A stretch of 35,997 nucleotides of DNA from Bacteroidota bacterium (GCA_013288235.1 JABDCF010000034.1:1-35997), one strand, 5' to 3'; positions 23,555-32,577 are shown, numbered from the stretch's first letter. Notes: a model not told the origin generated them from the letters alone. Numbers and translations are program-made.

Positions 23555-24751
23555 ATGCCAAACCTATACGAACCATCAGGAAAACAGCGCATACAGTCGA
23601 TTGATATTTTGCGCGGTGTAATTATGCTGATTATGGCGCTTGACCATACCCGCGACTTTTTTCACATAGTCGGGCCTACAAACGATCCTACAAATATGGT
23701 CACAACAACGCCAATCCTGTTTTTTACACGCTGGATCACCCATTTTTGCGCGCCAAACTTTGTCTTTCTGAGTGGAATTTCGGCTTACCTTGCCGGTACA
23801 AGGCGCACAAAAAACGAATTGAGCGCATTTCTTATCAAACGCGGCGTTTGGCTTGTTTTTGTCGAGGTGGTGATACTTACTTTCGCTTTTTCATTAAACC
23901 CATTTTATAATTTCTTTATCCTCCAGGTTTTATGGGTGATAGGATTGAGTATGATCATCCTGGGTTTGCTTGTTCGCGCGCCGTTATCAGTTATTGCCAT
24001 TATTGGTGCACTGATATTTTTCGGGCATGATATACTTGATTACCTGCAACTCCCTAAAACGGGTTTTGAAGGTAACCTGATGAAGCTGTTATTTATTGCA
24101 AAAGGCTCCGTTATACCACTTGGTAAAACCCACCTGATATTTGACCTCTATGCCTTAATACCCTGGACGGGTGTAATGTTGCTGGGCTATGTGTTCGGTT
24201 CGCTATATAAATCATCATTTGCGCCGGAGCGCCGCCGTAAGGTATTGCTTTATACCGGGATAGGTATGCTGGCTTTTTTTATTGTACTTAGGTATTTCAA
24301 CATTTATGGCGATCCGGAACCATGGTCGGTACAGCGCAATAGTGTGTACACCTTCCTGTCATTTTTGAATGTAAGCAAATACCCGCCATCCCTGATGTAT
24401 TGTTTAATGACCATTGGCACGGGTTTAATCGTACTGTCCCTTACTGAACACGTTCACAATAGGATCACGGCTATTTTTATTATTTATGGCAATGTTCCAT
24501 TTTTTTACTACGTGCTGCATTTCTACCTGATCAGGGCCACAAATGTTGTGGTGTTTTTTATCCAGGGGTTTGGCGTAAAACAAATAGTGAATCCCAATAG
24601 CGCTTTCCTCTTTAGTCCGCCGCACTTTGGGTTTAATTTATTCGGGGTTTATTTGGTATGGCTCTTTGTTATAATTACGCTATACTTTCCATGCAGATGG
24701 TTCAGCAGGTATAAGAAAACACATAAACAGTGGTGGTTAAGCTATCTTTGA
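23555..24751 (+). CDS. DUF1624 / HGSNAT-type multi-pass membrane protein
   Basis: The N-terminus RIQSIDILRGVIMLIMALDHTRDFFH and FLSGISAYLAG are typical of the DUF1624 / heparan-alpha-glucosaminide N-acetyltransferase catalytic domain, whose His in the DHTRD box is thought to take part in acyl transfer. About ten hydrophobic segments span the 398 residues. The substrate is unknown. A TATTTTTG -7 element at 23509-23516 lies 38 bases before the start, with a weak -33 partner. The TGA stop falls inside a GATTTGGG word element. Confidence 0.85.
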   Translation: MPNLYEPSGKQRIQSIDILRGVIMLIMALDHTRDFFHIVGPTNDPTNMVTTTPILFFTRWITHFCAPNFVFLSGISAYLAGTRRTKNELSAFLIKRGVWLVFVEVVILTFAFSLNPFYNFFILQVLWVIGLSMIILGLLVRAPLSVIAIIGALIFFGHDILDYLQLPKTGFEGNLMKLLFIAKGSVIPLGKTHLIFDLYALIPWTGVMLLGYVFGSLYKSSFAPERRRKVLLYTGIGMLAFFIVLRYFNIYGDPEPWSVQRNSVYTFLSFLNVSKYPPSLMYCLMTIGTGLIVLSLTEHVHNRITAIFIIYGNVPFFYYVLHFYLIRATNVVVFFIQGFGVKQIVNPNSAFLFSPPHFGFNLFGVYLVWLFVIITLYFPCRWFSRYKKTHKQWWLSYL

Positions 24752-24792
24752 TTTGGGATGTTCGATTTCGGATTTATTTTGATTTGGGAATT
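24750..24792. repeat. GATTT(C/G)GG word element
   Basis: The stretch repeats GATTTGGGATGTTC, GATTTCGGATTT and GATTTGGGAATT directly after the stop of the DUF1624 gene. A shorter relative (GATTTCGGAATTTCGATTTG) lies at 29163-29182. I see no matching inverted arm. Confidence 0.55.
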
Positions 24793-24839
24793 TAAGAAAA
24801 CGGTATATTTAATCAGATAATATACTTGTTCATTAATTT

Positions 24840-25418
24840 ATGAAAAAATTAAATTTTATCATCCTTTTGTTTGTTCTTTTTATCTCATGTCACTCACAAC
24901 AAAAATCCGACATGGCTGAACATAAGGCTATTGTAAATTACCCTGTAAGCATCATTAAAATATCAGACAGCATTATTAAAATTGACGAGAAGGTTATATA
25001 CTATAACAAAAACCTTCAGCCATTTATTAATGATCTTCAAAGGTCATCATTTTCGGTGTCGTATAAAATAGACGGCATCCCCGATTTCATCATATCGTTT
25101 TTGAACCAATTAAGCGGTGATCACTTTACGATTGCTAACCCTGGAAAAGACTGGAATTGCTGTGATGATAATTGGAATGATAGTCTACCAAACAGAGAAC
25201 TGATTTGTCAAGGCATTGATAAAAATCTCTTTTTCATAAGTTATTTGACAGGTGGTATCGGGGAAGCAGAACATATTATCCTGATAAGATATGACAACAA
25301 TAAAGTAATTGATTTTTGGACTAATACGATGTTGTCGGAGAATTTAAAAAACAAAAATGAAATTGTACGATACTTATTAAAACTTGGAAATAAAGTCCAT
25401 TACAATTTGAGCATTTAA
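24840..25418 (+). CDS. Unknown lipoprotein, 192 aa
   Basis: The signal peptide ends in a good lipobox, LFISC (Cys17), so the protein should be lipid-anchored. The mature part is soluble and has no domain I recognise. It has a Cys pair in WNCCDDNWND near residue 105 and one further Cys (ICQG). No operon partner is evident; it is 88 bases after the DUF1624 gene, past a word element. Codon use fits its neighbours. Confidence 0.7.
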   Translation: MKKLNFIILLFVLFISCHSQQKSDMAEHKAIVNYPVSIIKISDSIIKIDEKVIYYNKNLQPFINDLQRSSFSVSYKIDGIPDFIISFLNQLSGDHFTIANPGKDWNCCDDNWNDSLPNRELICQGIDKNLFFISYLTGGIGEAEHIILIRYDNNKVIDFWTNTMLSENLKNKNEIVRYLLKLGNKVHYNLSI

Positions 25419-25493
25419 ACGTTACTTTATTTTGATTTAAGAAAATTGGTGCTATAGGTTTGCTATTGATATTTTAATCATTGCTTTTTAAAA

Positions 25494-25513
25494 GTCTCCC
25501 CAACCGGGGGAGA
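25494..25513. terminator. CTCCCC/GGGGAG hairpin
   Basis: TCTCCCC pairs with GGGGGAGA around an AACC loop, followed by TTTAGAGGGGGC, which repeats part of the right arm. This form is a common intergenic repeat of the group. It sits between two convergent genes, so a terminator role is likely; the T-tract is short. Confidence 0.5.
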
Positions 25514-25527
25514 TTTAGAGGGGGCTG

Positions 25528-26409
25528 CTAATGCAACACCTTCGGCCTTTCATTTACCGGCTGCAAAATATTATTATCCGATAACCAATCTGCCAGCCGT
25601 TGCGGCCAGGTGCTGATGGATTTTAGTTTTGAACGATAACCCATATTAAAGCCATGCGCTCCCTGGGTAAAAAGATGGGCTTCTACGGGTACTTTTGCTT
25701 CGCGATAAGCCTGGAGTAACTTCATTAGTGAAACAGAACAGCAGGGGTCATCATTTGCAGCCAGTAAAAAGGCCGGCGGCGAATCGTGCGGTATCGAATC
25801 TGGAATAAATAGCGGGCCGGGGTATATCTGTATTACAAAAGCAGGCTTTGCACTTTGGCGGTCAATTGGGTCGGGGGCATTAGCATCCGGTTTGTTCGGG
25901 CCGAAGGTTACCATATCCACCACCTCGCCGCCGGCTGAAAAGCCCATTATACCAATGCGGTTTGTATCGATGCCAAATTCAGCGGCGCGGCTGTGTACCA
26001 GGCGCATAGCGCGCAAACCATCCTGCCTGGCATGTACTTCAATTTTATAAGGAGAAAGTGTGTCGCGGCCTAAACGGTATTTAAGCACAAACACAGTAAT
26101 TCCGAGACTATTTAAAAATTTAGCGGGATCAATGCCCTCAGCAGTCCAAACCAATAACCTATGACCGCCGCCTGGACAAATCACTACAGCCGAACCATTC
26201 GCTTTGTCTTTCGGCGGCAAAAAAACTGTAAGCGAAGGATTATGGATGTTTTTAACCCAATAATCCTTCGCCTGTTCAGGCTCATTGCGACGGTTTTCAA
26301 AACCCGGCGCTCCGTTTGGCCACAATGGGATAACAGTTGGCCCTGTTTGCGCCCATAAAGCCGCCGGGAATAATAACAGACAAATAATGGTTTTGATGTA
26401 TTTGGCCAT
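25528..26409 (-). CDS. Exported alpha/beta hydrolase, esterase-like
   Basis: A signal peptide (to about residue 21, ALWAQ) precedes an alpha/beta-hydrolase domain. The oxyanion segment is CPGGGHR at residues 78-84. The nucleophile is Ser158 in GFSAGG. The acid is probably Asp in LAANDDP, and the His is in GAHGFNMGYR near residue 258. The layout resembles acetyl-xylan-esterase-like or BD-FAE-type enzymes that de-acylate carbohydrates. The substrate is not determined. A word element lies directly upstream of its start. Confidence 0.8.
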   Translation of the reverse strand: MAKYIKTIICLLLFPAALWAQTGPTVIPLWPNGAPGFENRRNEPEQAKDYWVKNIHNPSLTVFLPPKDKANGSAVVICPGGGHRLLVWTAEGIDPAKFLNSLGITVFVLKYRLGRDTLSPYKIEVHARQDGLRAMRLVHSRAAEFGIDTNRIGIMGFSAGGEVVDMVTFGPNKPDANAPDPIDRQSAKPAFVIQIYPGPLFIPDSIPHDSPPAFLLAANDDPCCSVSLMKLLQAYREAKVPVEAHLFTQGAHGFNMGYRSKLKSISTWPQRLADWLSDNNILQPVNERPKVLH

Positions 26410-26417
26410 GAGGTAAA

Positions 26418-26465
26418 GTTAGTTGATTTGGTTGATTGAGTGAGTGAGTAGTTGATTCGGTTATT
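26418..26465. repeat. GTTGATT word element, single arm (copy 3)
   Basis: The plus strand reads GTTAGTTGATTTGGTTGATT, then GAGTGAGTGAGTAGTTGATT and CGGTT, a diverged arm of the element at 985-1088. It lies 9 bases upstream of the esterase gene start (minus strand), so it would be in its leader or promoter. Confidence 0.6.
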
Positions 26466-26495
26466 ACATCAGCGAAATCATTTAATCATTTAAAA

Positions 26496-27212
26496 TCAAC
26501 GGTCGAGGGCGCCGGGTTCAAAAATCATCATATCAACTGGTGCATTAGCAACTACATCGTGGTAACTTTCAACCTGCAATAACTTGTCATTAATATAAAA
26601 ACTGCATTTAGTTTCGCTCCAGGCTTTGCCCACCGCTATTTGGTCCTCAAAAAAACCTTCTTCCTTGGTGTTGTTATCGTACTTAATAAAACGTACGGCC
26701 ACCATTTTATCCTGATCAATCCAAAGCTGGTTTACTTTATCGCCATCCTTATCTGCTCCCAAAACATAAACCTGTTTATCTTTCCATGTACTGGTATGAA
26801 ATTTTGAAAGGTCATAATGCAAGTCGGCAAAATGGCCCAGCACCTTATCAAAAGGCATCGCATACATCCCGCCAAGGAAAAATATCAATTCGTTTTCATC
26901 TTTGGTTGACCGTACAATTTTATTGTTACGGAAAGCATAAGTAGAATCGTGCCTGAAAATCGCACCGCCGCTACTTTTTACCGAATCAAAATCTATCCTT
27001 AACATATCAGGATAAACAATAGTTTCATACCAGGTACTGGTTTTTATGAGGCTATCGTTTCTGTACCGCTGAGTGGTCTGGTTAAATTTTAATGATTTAT
27101 GCCAGGTATTATGGTACCGTTTATACATACTTTGCAGCACTTCTGTCGAAGTTGCATTTTTATAACCCGGTAGAAAAAAGGTAAAAAGTAATATAACCGA
27201 TAGTGTTTTCAT
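26496..27212 (-). CDS. Exported LolA-like or lipoprotein-sorting-like protein
   Basis: A signal peptide (residues 1-20) precedes a 215-residue domain with a LolA/LolB-like pattern: EVLQSMYKRYHNTWHKSLKFNQTTQRYR, the YPDMLRIDFDS strand, and repeated strands ending in a DKMVAVRF segment. I cannot confirm the family. It starts 8 bases after the MBL-fold gene on the same strand, so they are probably co-transcribed. It likely binds a lipid or a small hydrophobic ligand in the periplasm; this is an inference from fold resemblance. Confidence 0.55.
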   Translation of the reverse strand: MKTLSVILLFTFFLPGYKNATSTEVLQSMYKRYHNTWHKSLKFNQTTQRYRNDSLIKTSTWYETIVYPDMLRIDFDSVKSSGGAIFRHDSTYAFRNNKIVRSTKDENELIFFLGGMYAMPFDKVLGHFADLHYDLSKFHTSTWKDKQVYVLGADKDGDKVNQLWIDQDKMVAVRFIKYDNNTKEEGFFEDQIAVGKAWSETKCSFYINDKLLQVESYHDVVANAPVDMMIFEPGALDR

Positions 27213-27220
27213 TTGTTGAT

Positions 27221-28123
27221 TTAGCTTTGTTTGGTCAATTCTTCATAAGCTGCGGTTATGCCGCGTTGTATGCCATCCCCCTGCCAATCAGTAATGCCTG
27301 GGATGGACGTTGCTTTTAATATATCATCCTTACTTTTGCCTGCTTTGATGCCTCCTGCCACATAATCTTCCAGTTTTTCCATAAAGTTTTGCATAGCAAT
27401 AACATCATCCATTGTACCTACAACTTTTACCGGATCGAAAGCATGGCCAAATATAAATATGGTGTCCTTATCAAACTTTTTGCGTGCTTTCTCCAATGCC
27501 AGTGGCCAGTGTTGTACTGAAGCGCCTGCGCTGTTATCAACAAAGGGGTAGCGGCGGTTAAAAACAAGATCACCTGCATGAACGATGTTGGCGTGCTCAA
27601 AATGGATCATAGCATCGCCGTTGGTATGGCCTGTACCAAAATAATGTGCGCTGATGCGTTCATCACCTACTTTAATTTTCCAGTTATCTTTAAAAGTAGT
27701 ATCAGGATAAAGCTGTTTATTCTCAGCTTTGTTTTTTATGGCTACCGCTGTTTGGTTAGCTAACGAATTTTCATGCGCTGCAACTTTGTTTACTATGCCT
27801 TTGAATGAGATGTTCCCGCTGGTATGGTCGCCATGATGGTGGGTGTTAATGAGCCATTCAAATGGCAGATCAGATTGTTTTTTAAGCAAGCCGATAAGGT
27901 GTGTAGCCTGGTCAGGAAATTCGGCATCAACCACAACAATGCCTTCTTTGTTTATCATCCACGCAATTGTACCACCCTGTTCGGCAAACATGCCTACGTT
28001 ATTTCGCAAAGGTTTAAACTGGTAAGCAGGATCGGCCAGCATTGAAGCAAAGCTGTTTTTACCCAACAGCGCAAGTGAGGCTGCGGTTAAGGCTGTGTTT
28101 TTTAAGAAAATTCTTCGTTCCAT
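27221..28123 (-). CDS. Exported metallo-beta-lactamase-fold hydrolase
   Basis: The first zinc motif HHHGDH is at residues 95-100 (H95-x-H97-x-D99-H100). A second His in FGTGHTNGDAM and an Asp in VHAGDLVFN complete the metal site, and a final His in FGHAFDP is present. The N-terminus ERRIFLKN is a Tat-type twin-arginine signal, so it is probably exported folded. The exact substrate is unknown: such proteins may be lactonases, glyoxalases or beta-lactamase-like. It is upstream of the LolA-like gene in an apparent two-gene operon. Confidence 0.82.
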   Translation of the reverse strand: MERRIFLKNTALTAASLALLGKNSFASMLADPAYQFKPLRNNVGMFAEQGGTIAWMINKEGIVVVDAEFPDQATHLIGLLKKQSDLPFEWLINTHHHGDHTSGNISFKGIVNKVAAHENSLANQTAVAIKNKAENKQLYPDTTFKDNWKIKVGDERISAHYFGTGHTNGDAMIHFEHANIVHAGDLVFNRRYPFVDNSAGASVQHWPLALEKARKKFDKDTIFIFGHAFDPVKVVGTMDDVIAMQNFMEKLEDYVAGGIKAGKSKDDILKATSIPGITDWQGDGIQRGITAAYEELTKQS

Positions 28124-28214
28124 CGTGTTATATAAATTGGAGGTTAACGATCATCATATGTCAGATCATAATGGTGACGGTACTTTTAGAGCACCGGTTG
28201 CCTTTACGCCGAAA

Positions 28215-29081
28215 TTAATACTGGTGAAACGCATCAGAAACAAAAGCCAACACATTGGGCAATGATGCGCGCCAGTAGGTCCAGGTGTGGCCGCCATCGC
28301 GTACGCGGAACTCATGCGGGATTTCCTTTTTGCGCATAGCTATATGTACCAGGCAATTCCCCTCGTATAAAAAATCATCATCCCCATCATCGATATACCA
28401 GCGAACTGCTTTTTTCTGATCATCGGGCATGTTGTTTATCAATGCCAGGGCACTGTGCTGGTTGTAATAATTTACAATAAGCGAATCGGCAATGCCGGGA
28501 TTATTTTTGCTTATGGATTTTCGGGCATCATCCAAAGTAAGCGGGCCAACAGCAGCGCTCAAAGGGCAAGCCGATGAAAACATTTCAGGATGGTGCAACG
28601 CGTACATAAATGTACCCCCGCCACCCATGGATAAACCGGCTATGGCACGAAAACGTTTATCACTTTTTATGCGGAACTTTTTTTCAACGTAAGGCACCAA
28701 TTCCTTGAAAAAGAAATCCTCATAATTCCAGTCGCCTTTAATATCATTAAAATAGCCTTTGCGGCCGGTGTTGCCATCTGGCATAATAATAACCATCGGC
28801 GTAGCCGTACCATCGGCAATAGCTTTGTCGGTGATGTTTAACACCTCGCCAAATTGCACCCAACCGGTTTGGTCGTCGCCGCTGCCGTGTAAAAGGTATA
28901 ATACTGGGTAACTGCGGTCAGATGTTTCGTAACCGGGCGGCAGGTAAACGGCGTACTTTCGTTCGCTTTTTAATATTTTGCTGGTCATGGACAAATTGTC
29001 ATAAACCTTTCCGCTTTGCGCGATCAAAATAAAGGGGCAAAGCAGGAATAAAGCAAAAACCAAGAGGTAAGTTTTTTTCAT
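28215..29081 (-). CDS. Exported esterase (CE1 / feruloyl-esterase-like)
   Basis: A signal peptide (to about residue 22, LIAQS) is followed by a D-type esterase fold: YAVYLPPGYE, YLLHGSGDDQTGW, the nucleophile Ser151 in GLSMGG, a likely acid in YIDDGDDDF near residue 230, and the His in DGGHTWTYW near residue 265. This is the pattern of carbohydrate esterase family 1 and related enterochelin-type esterases. It probably de-acylates plant polysaccharides; the substrate is an inference. A separate promoter is likely, as 91 bases precede the MBL gene. Confidence 0.82.
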   Translation of the reverse strand: MKKTYLLVFALFLLCPFILIAQSGKVYDNLSMTSKILKSERKYAVYLPPGYETSDRSYPVLYLLHGSGDDQTGWVQFGEVLNITDKAIADGTATPMVIIMPDGNTGRKGYFNDIKGDWNYEDFFFKELVPYVEKKFRIKSDKRFRAIAGLSMGGGGTFMYALHHPEMFSSACPLSAAVGPLTLDDARKSISKNNPGIADSLIVNYYNQHSALALINNMPDDQKKAVRWYIDDGDDDFLYEGNCLVHIAMRKKEIPHEFRVRDGGHTWTYWRASLPNVLAFVSDAFHQY

Positions 29082-29162
29082 GTCGAAAGGTTGGAAATTG
29101 GTTGTGCCATCAATATCGGGGTTATATTGTAAAGCGGTATAAATTTAGTGTAAAAATATTGT

Positions 29163-29210
29163 GATTTCGGAATTTCGATTTGCGCCACCGCTAAAGCTAA
29201 GGCGGCACGC
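29163..29210. repeat. GATTTCGG word and small GC hairpin
   Basis: A second GATTTCGGAATTTCGATTTG is followed by GCGCCACCGCTAAAGCTAAG and GCGGC, which can form a short GCC...GGC stem. The 229-base stretch before the serpin gene (29082-29310) holds only this and AT-rich promoter-like sequence; I see no gene in it. Confidence 0.4.
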
Positions 29211-29310
29211 GGTCGGATTTTGCCAACGGGCCTAAAAATATTTATTTCATTTTGTATCGTTTAATTGTTAGCATGCGTAATGTTTAGTAATAGATTATTG
29301 AACTGATGTT

Positions 29311-30573
29311 ATGAAGATATTTCGCAAAGTTCCGCTGTTACTATGCCTGTTAATTATTGGTATTGCTTCCTGCAAAAAATCCGGTATAGCTCCGCCAGGT
29401 TTTAAGGGTAAGGACCTTGGGCTAACGTCCTTAGACCTTCAAAAGGTAACAGCGGACAATGCGTTTGCTATAAAGCTATTTAAAAACCTGGATAGCGCCA
29501 ATGCTGCCAGTGCCACAACTGCGGGCAGCAACCTGTTTATTTCGCCATTGAGCGTAAGCTTTGCGCTCGGAATGACCAGTAATGGCGCTGCCGGCCAAAC
29601 GCTCACCGCATTTCAAAATACTTTAAATTTTGCAGGGCTTACGCAAACACAGGTAAACAATTATTATAATACCCTTGTCACGAACCTGCCGCAACTCGAC
29701 CCAAATACTACTGTTGATATTGCAAATTCAATTTGGTACAGGCAGGGCTTTAGCGTTCAGCCGCTGTTTATGCAAACCAATACCAATTATTTTCATGCGC
29801 AGGTACAAGCGCTTGATTTTTCAAGCCCTTCTGCGGTAAGCACTATTAACAATTGGGTTAGCAGTAATACTAAAGGTTTTATACCCTCCATTATCAACCA
29901 AATACCTGGCGATGCTGAGATGTACCTTGTAAATGCCATTTATTTTAAAAGCAGCTGGAAAGAAAGCTTTGATCCTGCCAATACCAAACCCCAGGCTTTT
30001 TATCTTGCAGATAACAGCCAGGTACAGACCAGTTTTATGACAGGTACCATAGATTTTAATTATTATACCGATGCTGGTGTAAATATTTATGAGCTACCCT
30101 ATTCAAACAATAAATACAGCATGGTTATTGTATTGCCGGTTGGTGGGGCTACTGTAGCACAGGCGGCCACCAATTTAACCCCGGCACAATGGCAAACATG
30201 GATGACCGGTTTGAAACCCACTAACAGTGTGCTCACTTTGCCAAAGTTTAAATTTAGCTTCGGCGCCAATCTTAATAGCGCATTGACCGACCTGGGTTTG
30301 GGTGTTGCATTTAGCGATGATGCAAATTTTTCGCTGATCAACCCGGCCTCAAGCCTTAAAATAAGCCAGGTTTTGCATAAAGCCTTTGTTGAAACCGATG
30401 AAAGTGGCACTACCGCCGCAGCAGCCACTTCAGTAGGCATTATTTCTTCCATCGCATTTCAGCCCTTTACAACTACAATTAACCATCCTTTTATTTTTGC
30501 AATAAGGGAAGTAAGCAGCGGTCTTGTTCTGTTTGTCGGAACCGTAAATAATCCTACGTTAGCAGGAAATTAA
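29311..30573 (+). CDS. Lipoprotein serpin (serine protease inhibitor)
   Basis: The signal peptide ends in a lipobox, IASC (Cys21), so it is a surface or periplasmic lipoprotein. The serpin body is recognisable by LFISPLSVSFALGMTSNGAAG, VDIANSIWYRQ, YLVNAIYFKSSWKE and the end NHPFIFAIRE...GTVNNPT. The reactive-centre loop begins at about Glu364 with GTTAAAATSVG, a small-residue hinge expected for inhibitory serpins. P1 is near Ser-Ser-Ile-Ala; the loop is about two residues longer than antitrypsin. It may protect the cell from extracellular serine or cysteine proteases. Confidence 0.9.
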   Translation: MKIFRKVPLLLCLLIIGIASCKKSGIAPPGFKGKDLGLTSLDLQKVTADNAFAIKLFKNLDSANAASATTAGSNLFISPLSVSFALGMTSNGAAGQTLTAFQNTLNFAGLTQTQVNNYYNTLVTNLPQLDPNTTVDIANSIWYRQGFSVQPLFMQTNTNYFHAQVQALDFSSPSAVSTINNWVSSNTKGFIPSIINQIPGDAEMYLVNAIYFKSSWKESFDPANTKPQAFYLADNSQVQTSFMTGTIDFNYYTDAGVNIYELPYSNNKYSMVIVLPVGGATVAQAATNLTPAQWQTWMTGLKPTNSVLTLPKFKFSFGANLNSALTDLGLGVAFSDDANFSLINPASSLKISQVLHKAFVETDESGTTAAAATSVGIISSIAFQPFTTTINHPFIFAIREVSSGLVLFVGTVNNPTLAGN

Positions 30574-30671
30574 TGACCCTTACTTCTTAACCTCCAACTT
30601 ATTGGCCTCTCATGTCCACAAAAACCGTTTATTTGCGTTAATTATAAAAAATAAATTAACTCGTAAATGGC

Positions 30672-31590
30672 ATGGGCCGCACCAGGAAATTAACCATTAT
30701 AATAACTATTGTCGCTATCCTGTTTTTGGGCGCTTACGGCCGGCATAAATATATTAACCGTGAACCAAGTAATATAGTTGGCCGCCTGCAGCGAAGGGAT
30801 ATGGATGAAATTTCGGGTATTGCGGCTTCGGGTATTAATAAAGATTTATATTATATCCATAATGACAGTGGCGATACCAGCAGGTTCTTTGCCATCCTGC
30901 CATCCGGCGAGGTAAAATCGATCATCTATTTTAAAGGCGATCCAAAAGAAAGGCTTGGTGTACATGATTGCGAAGATATTGCGGTTGGGCCGGGGCCTGA
31001 TAGCGGGAAAAGCTATGTTTATATGGGCGATATAGGCGATAATTATTCCGTACGTAAGTACATAACTGTTTACCGTATGGAAGAAAAAACTGCATGGGCA
31101 AAAAGTGGTACCGCACGAGCGAATGATGCCGCGCCCATCCATTTTAAATATCCTGACGGCCCGAAAGATGCAGAAACATTAATGATAGACCCAATTGAAA
31201 AACTGATCTACATAGTATCAAAGCGGCAGGACTCGGTTACCGTTTACACTTCCCCCGCTAATTTATAAACCAAATGATACGCTTGTTCTCAACAAACGCT
31301 GCAAATTGTTTTTTCCCGGCCATAAATTATTTAAATGGATAACAGCAGGCGATATATCAAAAGACGGGCGGCAAGTTTTGATGAAAAACTACACCAAAGT
31401 TTATTATTGGAAACGAGATGGTAATGAACCTATCTGGAAAACCATGCAAAAAAGGCCACAAATGCTGCCGTATACCATGGAAAAACAAGGGGAGGCGATA
31501 GGTTTTACGCCCGATGGCCAAGGTTACTATACTACCAGTGAAGGTGTTTACTCACCCATTTATTATTATAAGAAACCTTTTAAGCCCTAA
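30672..31590 (+). pseudogene. Exported propeller-like protein split by a frameshift
   Basis: The first part (30672-31268) has a signal anchor and then MDEISGIAASGINKDLYYIH, NDSGDTSRFFAI, HDCEDIAVGPGP and YMGDIGDN, a pattern I know from Bacteroidota proteins of beta-propeller type with unknown role. It stops at 31266-31268. The rest continues in another frame as LIYKPNDTLVLNKRC and DISKDGRQVLMKNYTKVYYW, to the stop at 31588-31590. Removing one C from the CCCCC run at 31252-31256 restores a single 305-residue frame. The gene is either broken, phase-variable at the C-run, or carries a sequencing error. Confidence 0.75.
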
Positions 31591-31614
31591 GCCGAAAGTC
31601 TTAAGTTCTAAGTC
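31587..31614. repeat. CTAAG word element overlapping a stop codon
   Basis: The stretch contains CTAAGCCGAAAGTC, TTAAG and TTCTAAGTC repeated around the stop codon of the split gene. It is short and has no clear inverted partner. It fits the pattern of word elements that begin at stop codons. Confidence 0.35.
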
Positions 31615-31625
31615 AAATATTGGTT

Positions 31626-32528
31626 TTATTTGCTTATTCCGATAGCTTGTGATTCGATAGTATGTGCATAGCCATTGATGTAATCCCGCGGCGACGTGCC
31701 GGTTATATTTTTAAACACGTAGTTAAAATTGGTAATGCTATTAAACCCGCAGCTGTAGGCAATAGAGGCGATGCTGTGTGAGGTGCCGTTTACCAGCAAT
31801 TTGCAGGCCTCGTTTACCCTTACTTTATTTACAAAATGTACGAAGGTGTGCCTGGTATGTTTTTTAAAATACCTGCAAAAAGCCGTGGGTGTTAAATGTG
31901 CCTGCAGAGCTACATCTTCAAGCGTTAAAGCGCTGCTGTAATTGTGCATGATGTAGTTGTACACCGAAGCGATGCGCATACCTTCGGGGTCTGTCATCGG
32001 GAAAGCATAATGGCTGGATGTTAACGGTTGCAGGTTATCATTTATGCTCATGATATTTAGCAGATCGATAAACAAGGACAACTGCCCCGCTCCGGTTGAT
32101 CGTTGTATGGCCTGGATAGCATCAGCAATCACTGAATAATTACTATCCTGGACCTTAAAACCGCTTTGCATTTGAGTTACGAAAGCGTCTACCGCCTTCA
32201 TCTCGGGTAAATTAAATAATGCCGCTAATTTGCCGGATGGGTTAAAAAATATGGTAACCGTACGCACCTCTTTGTCGCTATCGGCACTGAAGTAAGCCGG
32301 GTCGCTTTTAAATAAATGCGGCATATTAGCGCCTATCAAATAAATTTCACCATCGCGAAAAGGATGCATGCTGTTGCCCGCCAATAAAGTACCTTCACCT
32401 TTTTGTATCCAGGTGATTTGTGCTTCGGCATGCCGGTGCAGGTAGGTATAAAAGTGCGGCAACACCTCTTCCAGCACAATTATGGTATGGTCGTGCGGTA
32501 CAGGGATTGTGAAGGGCAGTACTTTCAT
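31626..32528 (-). CDS. AraC-family transcriptional regulator
   Basis: The 300-residue protein has an N-terminal cupin-like sensor (residues 10-130, with YTYLHRHAEAQITWIQKGEGTLL) and a C-terminal double HTH (residues ~205-290: TLEDVALQAHLTPTAFCRYF then SIASIAYSCGFNSITNFNYVFKNITGTSPRDYI). That layout is classic AraC, with a sugar or small-molecule sensing half. Its target genes are not evident; the neighbours are divergent and unrelated. Its start is followed upstream by a GTTGATT word element. Confidence 0.92.
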   Translation of the reverse strand: MKVLPFTIPVPHDHTIIVLEEVLPHFYTYLHRHAEAQITWIQKGEGTLLAGNSMHPFRDGEIYLIGANMPHLFKSDPAYFSADSDKEVRTVTIFFNPSGKLAALFNLPEMKAVDAFVTQMQSGFKVQDSNYSVIADAIQAIQRSTGAGQLSLFIDLLNIMSINDNLQPLTSSHYAFPMTDPEGMRIASVYNYIMHNYSSALTLEDVALQAHLTPTAFCRYFKKHTRHTFVHFVNKVRVNEACKLLVNGTSHSIASIAYSCGFNSITNFNYVFKNITGTSPRDYINGYAHTIESQAIGISK

Positions 32529-32540
32529 GGGGTAAAAATA

Positions 32541-32577
32541 GTTGATTAAGTTGATTGGGTGAGTGGTTGATTGGGTT
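32541..32577. repeat. GTTGATT word element, single arm (copy 4)
   Basis: The plus strand reads GTTGATTAAGTTGATTGGGT, then GAGTGGTTGATTGGGTT. It matches the reverse complement of 1048-1084 at 36 of 37 bases, which shows that this element is dispersed rather than random. It lies 12 bases upstream of the araC-family start, in its leader. Confidence 0.8.
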
